Below, piece by piece: positions 59,369 to 64,000 of a stretch of DNA of 64,000 nucleotides. A program made the position numbers and the translations under genes. Every line of letters starts with the position of its first letter. Positions within the stretch are counted from its first letter, which is position 1. Below the pieces are notes generated by a model, which was not told the origin of the DNA, did not search any database, and was given only the letters and a program-made list of their open reading frames with translations. This DNA comes from Pseudofrankia sp. DC12. GTDB taxonomy: Bacteria > Actinomycetota > Actinomycetes > Frankiales > Frankiaceae. Location: assembly GCF_000966285.1 (NCBI RefSeq), contig NZ_KQ031391.1, positions 4,170,540 through 4,234,539 on the forward strand. Direction: 5' to 3'.

Positions 59369-60280
59369 ATGCCCACCAGCACCCACGAGGCGCCACTCGG
59401 CCTCGTGCGACTTGACCCCTCACTGCCGGACTGGGTGCAGACCGAACTCTTCGGAGACCCGGCCCCGCCGTTCGACCATGCCCGGCTTCACGACCCCAAC
59501 GTCCGCCCTCGTACCTACCAGGCGGACGCGATGGTGTTGTACTGCGACGCCCAGGACAAGCCGATCCGAGCGACGGTCTATGAGGTCCAGCGTGGCCGGG
59601 ACCGGACCAAGCTCGCCTCGTGGAAGCTCTACATCGGCCACCTCGAACGCGAGTACCAGATCAAGGCCTCGCTTGTCGTGTTCATCCCCAACCGGTCCGT
59701 GGCCGGCTGGTATCGCAAGGAGATCATGGGGGACACGCGCAGCGCTGCCCGGCTGCATCCGAGGCTCTTCACACCCGACGACGTCCCTCTTGTCCTTGAC
59801 GAGGGGGAGGCCGCTGCGCACCCGGCCCGGACGCTGTTCGCCACGATGTGCCACCTGGACGATGAGAAGGTCCGGGAGATGCTGCCAGCGCTGCTGGCCG
59901 CCATGAGCACGCTGGCACCGGACATGAAGATCTTCTACGATCGAGAGATCGTGGCGAAGCTGCCCGCGTCAGCCCGGGCCTACTGGGAGGAGCTGGTCGT
60001 GAACACTGCCGTCGGTCGGCGTTACAGCCTCGACCTCGTCGCCGCCGCGGCGGCAGAGGCCGAAGCCCGTGGTGAAGCCCGTGGCGAAGCCCGTGGTGAG
60101 GCCCGTGGTGAGGCCCGTGGCGAAGCTCGGGCAGTCGTTGCTGTGCTCCGCAACCGTGGGGTGGCGGTGCCTGAGGCGATTCGAGGCAGGATCCTGACCT
60201 GCACCGACACCGAGCAGCTCGATCTGTGGCTTCGCCGCGCGATCACCGCTACGACGGTGGAGGAAGTCACTCAGAGCTAG
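59369..60280 (+). CDS. Rpn-like PD-(D/E)xK nuclease family protein
   Basis: The 303-residue product has an N-terminal nuclease-like domain: LPDWVQTELFGDP, then Asp53 in YQADAMVLYCD and the Glu-Val-Gln (residues 72-74) of VYEVQRGRD followed by a Lys-rich helix, as in Rpn/recombination-promoting nucleases. The middle is helical (EKVREMLPALLAAMSTLAPD). A C-terminal part contains five EARG tetrapeptide units and ends ILTCTDTEQLDLWLRRAIT. Such genes occur in many copies in cyanobacteria and actinomycetes and behave like selfish or defence elements. It interrupts the conserved PlsC-serB1 order. Confidence 0.8.
   Translation: MPTSTHEAPLGLVRLDPSLPDWVQTELFGDPAPPFDHARLHDPNVRPRTYQADAMVLYCDAQDKPIRATVYEVQRGRDRTKLASWKLYIGHLEREYQIKASLVVFIPNRSVAGWYRKEIMGDTRSAARLHPRLFTPDDVPLVLDEGEAAAHPARTLFATMCHLDDEKVREMLPALLAAMSTLAPDMKIFYDREIVAKLPASARAYWEELVVNTAVGRRYSLDLVAAAAAEAEARGEARGEARGEARGEARGEARAVVAVLRNRGVAVPEAIRGRILTCTDTEQLDLWLRRAITATTVEEVTQS
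60062..60130 (+). repeat. 12-bp tandem repeat encoding EARG units
   Basis: Five copies of GA(A/G)GCCCGTGG(T/C) with a partial sixth lie in the nuclease-like gene. The twin gene downstream has only one such unit. Confidence 0.95.
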
Positions 60281-60362
60281 ATCGCCCCTGGCGTCGACCA
60301 CTTTCGGTCGCTTCTCAGTGACCAGTGCGAGGACTGTCTGACCCATCAGTCATGATTGGCGA

Positions 60363-60722
60363 ATGAGCAGTCGAGACTCAGAACCGTCGATCCCGCTGAG
60401 GGTCTATTTCGAAGAGACGATCGTTGACGCCTTGCCGCCGTCAGCCCGAGCGGAGTGGGACCGGCTCGTCGAGTCGACGCCGATGGGCCAGCAATATCGC
60501 TCCAAGGCCTACAACGAGGTCGATGCTTTCGCCGAGGCGCGCGGCCGGGCGTTCTCGGTGATTAGCGTCCTTGAGACCCGTGGCGCGGAGATACCCGTCG
60601 AGCTGCGGGAGCTCATCCTGGACTGCCAGGACAGCGAGCGACTCGACCTTTGGCTGCGTCGAGCGGTCACCATCAGGCTCGGCCCGGACGGCGTCCCGGT
60701 GGCGGGTCAGGCTTCGCCGTAG
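60363..60722 (+). CDS. Truncated twin of the Rpn-like gene
   Basis: The 119-residue product aligns with the C-terminal part of the preceding protein: VYFEETIVDALPPSARAEWD with KIFYDREIVAKLPASARAYW, and ILDCQDSERLDLWLRRAVT with ILTCTDTEQLDLWLRRAIT. The nuclease domain is absent and only one EARG unit remains. The DNA before the start (60330-60365) also matches that before the full-length gene (59336-59371). The last bases overlap the convergent serB1 stop by 16 bp. It may be a remnant, or an active regulator that binds its relative. Confidence 0.7.
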   Translation: MSSRDSEPSIPLRVYFEETIVDALPPSARAEWDRLVESTPMGQQYRSKAYNEVDAFAEARGRAFSVISVLETRGAEIPVELRELILDCQDSERLDLWLRRAVTIRLGPDGVPVAGQASP

Positions 60723-61846
60723 CGGCGCTTGAGGGCCATGCCGGCGGCGACGCCGCCGGCCAGGGCGCCCAGGCCGGCGGCGGTGGGGATGCCGACCTTC
60801 GCGGCCTTGCGCGCGGTGCGGAAGTCCTTGATGGTCCAGTCACGGTCCCTGGCGGCGGACTTCAGGTCCGGGTCGGGGTTGACCGCGACGGGATTGCCGA
60901 CCATGGACAGCATCGGCAGGTCGTTGATCGAGTCGGAGTACGCCCAGCAACGGGTCAGGTCGAGGTGCTCGCGGTCGGCGAGCGCTCGGACGGCCGCGGC
61001 CTTGCCGGGACCGTGCAGCGGGTCACCGACGAGGTGGCCCGTATAGCGACCGTCGACGACCTCGGAGACGGTGCCCAGGGCGCCTGTCAGGCCGAGCCGC
61101 CGGGCGATGATCGAGGCCAGCTCGACAGGCGTCGCGGTGACCAGCCAGACCCGGTGGCCGGCGTCGAGGTGCTGCTGCGCGAGCGCGAGCGTGCCCGAGT
61201 AGATCTGCTCGGCCATCCGCTCGTCGTAGATCTCCTCGCCGTAGCGGACGATCTCGCTGACCTCCCGCCCGGCCACGAAGGCGAGTGCCGCCTCCTTGGC
61301 GTTGTGCATGCCGTTCGGGTCCTCCATGCCGCGCAGCCGGTAGCTGACGTGCTGCCAGCCGAACTTCAGCAGGTCGCGCGAGTCGAAGAAGTCGCGGGCC
61401 GCGAGTCCCCGGGCGAAGTAGAAGATCGACGCGCCGGCCATCATCGTGTTGTCCACGTCGAAGAACGCCGCAGCCGTCGGGTCCGGCGGCGGCTTCGGCG
61501 CGACCTCGGCCGCCGCCTTCAGGGCGGCGGTCGCCGCGGCGTCGGCCGCCGCGGCGTCCGCGGCGGTCATGTCATCCTTGTGCGGTCGCAACCACATCTC
61601 ATCTCCCGGCTGTCCACGGCGTGTGGCGCTCGGCTTCCGCGGCGCGTCGCGGGCGGCGCTGGGTGGTGCGCGGCGGACCCGCGTCACCGCGGGGCGTGAC
61701 CAGGTCCGGCCGCCATCCTGCCATCCGGGCGGCGGGGGACCGGCCCACCCGCCGCTCGCGGCCGGCGCGCCGGTCCCGCCGGGATGCCCTGGCGTGTCCC
61801 GTGGCTCTGCCACTGGTGCCTCCGGAGGCGAGAAGAAGGACCACAT
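60707..61846 (-). CDS. serB1: HAD-family phosphatase (SerB1-like)
   Basis: The protein has HAD motifs: FFDVDNTMM (nucleophile Asp and acid Asp), VTATPVELASII (motif II Thr), a Lys in GPGKAAAVRAL and YSDSINDLPML (motif IV). A glycine-zipper-like membrane helix (GLGALAGGVAAGMAL) closes the protein. In mycobacteria this is SerB1 (Rv0505c), proposed phosphoserine phosphatase. Two starts each have a good ribosome-binding site: ATG 61846 (AAGGAG) and ATG 61597 (GGGAG). The longer form adds an 83-residue Pro/Gly/Arg-rich segment before the conserved domain. Confidence 0.88.
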   Translation of the reverse strand: MWSFFSPPEAPVAEPRDTPGHPGGTGAPAASGGWAGPPPPGWQDGGRTWSRPAVTRVRRAPPSAARDAPRKPSATRRGQPGDEMWLRPHKDDMTAADAAAADAAATAALKAAAEVAPKPPPDPTAAAFFDVDNTMMAGASIFYFARGLAARDFFDSRDLLKFGWQHVSYRLRGMEDPNGMHNAKEAALAFVAGREVSEIVRYGEEIYDERMAEQIYSGTLALAQQHLDAGHRVWLVTATPVELASIIARRLGLTGALGTVSEVVDGRYTGHLVGDPLHGPGKAAAVRALADREHLDLTRCWAYSDSINDLPMLSMVGNPVAVNPDPDLKSAARDRDWTIKDFRTARKAAKVGIPTAAGLGALAGGVAAGMALKRRYGEA

Positions 61847-62142
61847 CCCGTACTCCTTAGGCCTGCGCACCCGAGCCTACGGCCCGTCAGCCGGTGCGCG
61901 TCGGAGGAACTGCGCACCAGACGCGGCTCGTTCCCTCGTCATGGGTACGGCCGGCGGATGCACGGTGACGGGGGCCGGACGCCCAGATGGCGAACAGGTT
62001 TGCTAACCAAAGGTGATCAGTCGGTCATGATAAACGACCGGTCGGATCGGCGGCAGACCGTGCCCCGTGGCCGATCGGCCCGGGCCGGACGCCGGCCCGG
62101 GCCGCGCCGGAGGAGACTCGACCCGACGAGGACGGTTTGACG

Positions 62143-62421
62143 ATGTCGACGGGAGCGGCCGTGAGCGAGGCTCGGATCACTCTGATCAGCAGGGTCGGCT
62201 GCCACCTCTGCGACGACGCACGCGCGGCCGTCGCCCGGGTAGCCGGCGAGGCCGGTGTCGGCTGGCGGGAGCTGGACGTGGACGCCGACCCGGCTCGGGC
62301 GGACGAGTACGGCGACCGGGTGCCCGTTGTCCTGGTCGACGGCCGCGAGCACGGCTACTGGCGGGTCGAGGAGACGCGCCTGCGCGACGCCCTCGCCGGC
62401 CGCCGCTGGTCCCTGCGCTAA
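62143..62421 (+). CDS. Glutaredoxin-like protein
   Basis: The 92-residue product has a thioredoxin-fold start ITLISRVGCHLCDDARAAVA with the CxxC pair CHLC, and ends PVVLVDGREHGYWRVEETRL, as in the DUF836/glutaredoxin-like family (Rv0508). The cis-Pro is in DRVPVV. It may act as a thiol-disulfide oxidoreductase with mycothiol. ATG 62143 is used; GTG 62161 is possible. It is divergent from serB1 and 426 bp before rex. Confidence 0.9.
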   Translation: MSTGAAVSEARITLISRVGCHLCDDARAAVARVAGEAGVGWRELDVDADPARADEYGDRVPVVLVDGREHGYWRVEETRLRDALAGRRWSLR

Positions 62422-62579
62422 CCCTCGCGAGACTCGCGGCGCGCGCGACCCGCCGCCTCCAGGTGTGAGCCCCGCAGGGTATCGGAGGCTCGTGGACATG
62501 CGCCGCCAGACTGACGCACCCCAGGAACCGACCCTGGACAAGCGCCCGCCTCCGCACTCGGACACCTCCCCCGACCACT

Positions 62580-62608
62580 TTGTGAACTCTTTCACGAAGT
62601 CGTAGACT
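62580..62608 (+). promoter_or_regulatory. Rex operator overlapping the rex-hemA promoter
   Basis: TTGTGAA-CTCT-TTCACGA (62580-62597) matches the Rex operator TTGTGAA-N4-TTCACAA with one change. TTGTGA also serves as a -35 box, and TAGACT (62603-62608) lies 17 bases later. Rex bound here would block the polymerase, so rex-hemA would be derepressed when NADH is high. Confidence 0.8.
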
Positions 62609-62667
62609 CGGCCGTGCTCGGGCAGTTGCCGCGCGCGACTGGTGCGGTTACTGGCCGGCCGTCTGCC

Positions 62668-62790
62668 GGTCGCCCCGTCTGAACGGCCGGCGACCTGGAC
62701 ACAGCTCCCCGCCTCGGCAGACGGAGCCTTCCCGTCGTCGCGTCCGAACAAGGCGCGACGGCCTGAGGCCTCAGCGAGACGGGAAAGGCT
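62668..62790 (+). ncRNA. Structured 5' leader of rex-hemA
   Basis: AGCCTTCCCGTC (62725-62736) pairs with GACGGGAAAGGCT (62778-62790) with one bulged base. It encloses two hairpins, CGTCGCG/CGCGACG (62736-62742 with 62754-62760) and GGCC-TGA-GGCC (62760-62770). A further stem GGTCGCC/GGCGACC (62668-62674 with 62689-62695) precedes them. The leader is about 230 nt. No known riboswitch class is recognised. Confidence 0.45.
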
Positions 62791-62847
62791 CGCTGCTGTC
62801 GCGGACCACGCCCGGCCGCGGCCAGACCGCTGGAGGAGCCGCGCCTC

Positions 62848-63753
62848 ATGAGCCCGCCCCGGCGCCCGTCGAGGGAGAAGCGACCCCGCCCGGCGGTCCC
62901 CGACGCGACCGTCGCCCGGCTGCCTCTCTACCTGCGAGTGCTGACCGGCCTGGCCGATGACGGCGTCGAGACCGTGTCGTCGGACACGCTGGCCGCCGCC
63001 GCAGGGGTGACTCCGGCGAAGGTGCGAAAGGACCTCTCGTACCTCGGTTCCTACGGCACCCGAGGCGTTGGCTACGACGTCGACGTGCTGCTGGACCGGA
63101 TCTCGGCACGCCTCGGGCTGACCGAGGACCGAGGCGTGATGCTCGTCGGAGTAGGTAATCTCGGGCACGCGCTCGCGCGCTATGGCGGTTTCCCGGCGCG
63201 TGGGTTCCGGATTGTCGCGCTCGTCGACGCCGATCCCGCTCGTGCCGGTGCGCTTGTCGGCGATGTGGAGATCCGGCCCGTCGCCGAGCTGGAAAGACTG
63301 ATCGAGGACTATCAGGTGACGATCGGTGTGATCTGTACCCCGGCTGGAGCGGCGCAGCAGGTCTGCGACCGGCTGGTCGCCGCGGGGGTCACCAGCATCC
63401 TCAATTTCGCGCCGGTTGTGCTGTCCGTGCCCGACGGGGTCGATGTGCGTAAGGTCGACCTGGCGGTTGAGCTGCAGATCCTCTCGTTCCACGAGGCGCG
63501 CAAACGCCCGGACCGGTCCGCCGAGCCGCGCGTCCGGCCGGCCGCCCCGGGCACGCTCCCCCTGGAGGGGGCGGTAGGCGCACTCTCCCCGGATGGGGCG
63601 ACAGGCTCGCGGCCTGAACTGCGCACGGTGGAGGCGGAAGGGCGCACCCGGGGAATCGCCCCGGTGGAGCGTGGGGACGCGGAGCCGGCGCCCATAACGG
63701 CGGTCGGAACGGAGGCCGTCATGCGGCTGGCCACAGGAAGTGAGGGCTCGTGA
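62848..63753 (+). CDS. rex: Redox-sensing transcriptional repressor Rex
   Basis: Rex binds DNA as a dimer and releases it on NADH binding. The 301-residue product has the N-terminal winged helix ([40 protein letters not shown]) and a Rossmann domain with [26 protein letters not shown] and [19 protein letters not shown]. The last ~75 residues are a Pro/Ala/Gly tail beyond the usual length (~220-250). ATG 62848. The stop overlaps the hemA start (GTGA), as in the rex-hemACD operon of Streptomyces. Confidence 0.96.
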   Translation: MSPPRRPSREKRPRPAVPDATVARLPLYLRVLTGLADDGVETVSSDTLAAAAGVTPAKVRKDLSYLGSYGTRGVGYDVDVLLDRISARLGLTEDRGVMLVGVGNLGHALARYGGFPARGFRIVALVDADPARAGALVGDVEIRPVAELERLIEDYQVTIGVICTPAGAAQQVCDRLVAAGVTSILNFAPVVLSVPDGVDVRKVDLAVELQILSFHEARKRPDRSAEPRVRPAAPGTLPLEGAVGALSPDGATGSRPELRTVEAEGRTRGIAPVERGDAEPAPITAVGTEAVMRLATGSEGS

Positions 63754-64000
63754 GCCTCCTCGCCGTCGGTCTGAACCACCGGACCGCGCCCACCGCGTTA
63801 CTGGAGCTCGCCGCGGTCTCGGGCGACGACGCCCCCAAGGTCCTCGGCGACCTGGTCCAGGCCGACCACGTGGTCGAGGCCGTGGTGCTGTCCACCTGCA
63901 ACCGCACCGAGATCTACGCCGAGGTCGACACGTTCCACGGCGGCCTCGCCGACATCTCCGACACGCTGTCCCGCGTCTGTGGCGTCGAGCTGTCCGAGCT
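63750..64000 (+). CDS. hemA: Glutamyl-tRNA reductase, N-terminal part
   Basis: The first 83 codons are inside the window. [20 protein letters not shown] is the N-terminal glutamyl-tRNA binding motif, and [15 protein letters not shown] carries the catalytic Cys50. HemA starts the C5 pathway of tetrapyrrole synthesis. GTG 63750 overlaps the rex stop by four bases. The right edge cuts it. Confidence 0.95.
   Translation, partial: MSLLAVGLNHRTAPTALLELAAVSGDDAPKVLGDLVQADHVVEAVVLSTCNRTEIYAEVDTFHGGLADISDTLSRVCGVELSE

Noticed and set aside
60062-60130. EARG repeat as evidence of an insertion sequence end
   Set aside because: The repeat is coding and in frame; no terminal inverted repeats or target duplication were found around 59.3-60.7 kb.

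Overview
The window is chromosomal DNA of a very GC-rich (about 73%) actinomycete. Mycothiol genes (mshA, mshD), GlnR, SenX3/RegX3, a Rex-hemA start, the ribosomal peptide bS22 and an HBHA-like protein all point to Actinomycetota. Codon bias, long Pro/Ala/Arg-rich extensions and the intergenic repeats suggest Frankiales (Frankia or Pseudofrankia type); that placement is an inference. The stretch from about 25 kb to the right edge follows, with insertions, the order of the Mycobacterium tuberculosis Rv0474-Rv0509 block: XRE regulator/hbhA, mshA, YbjN, gpmA, senX3-regX3, ppx, sugar isomerase, proC, bS22, galE-like, PlsC-like, serB1, glutaredoxin, hemA.

Layout. 1-6.6 kb: a WD40 protein cut by the left edge, an M20 peptidase, a lone hydantoinase B subunit, a truncated HTH-DUF433 protein and a small hypothetical. 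6.8-10.5 kb: the iron/heme operon efeUOB behind an IdeR-like box. 10.7-16.5 kb: a TylF-type methyltransferase, a tandem repeat, a yybP-ykoY-type manganese riboswitch ahead of a GDT1/UPF0016 transporter, a pentapeptide protein, two hypotheticals, a STAS protein and mshD. 16.6-21.6 kb: glnR, a hydrolase, a MoaD-type sulfur carrier, membrane and DUF2993 proteins. 21.6-24.2 kb: a sulfur cluster (DUF4395, SseA rhodanese, DUF1416, thioredoxin) with a 25-residue Cys-containing leader peptide. 24.2-34.7 kb: nitrobindin-like, YbjN, mshA, a methyltransferase, a glycosyltransferase, macrodomain, aldo-keto reductase, HBHA-like, XRE regulator and DUF349 genes. 34.9-39.4 kb: a complete CUT1-type sugar ABC operon. 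39.7-44.6 kb: an XRE/TPR regulator, ygfZ, a Nur-like Fur protein and a class IV aminotransferase.

44.6-50 kb: a compact three-way-junction RNA candidate before gpmA, a repeat-rich convergent gap, and phoU divergent from senX3-regX3 with a PHO-box candidate. 50-59.3 kb: ppx, isomerase, methyltransferase, proC, bS22, a SAM hydrolase family gene, an epimerase and a PlsC protein with a giant disordered N-terminus. 59.3-60.7 kb: an inserted Rpn-like nuclease gene and its truncated twin. 60.7-64 kb: serB1, a glutaredoxin-like gene, and rex-hemA behind a Rex operator and a structured leader.

The common theme is housekeeping control of redox, metals, sulfur, phosphate and nitrogen, much of it with cis-acting RNA or operator sites visible in the DNA. 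The most unusual signals are non-coding: the junction RNA at 44.7 kb, the shared-loop hairpins and 104-bp duplication at 45.9-46.4 kb, and the structured rex leader. No tRNA, rRNA, CRISPR array or complete insertion sequence was found.
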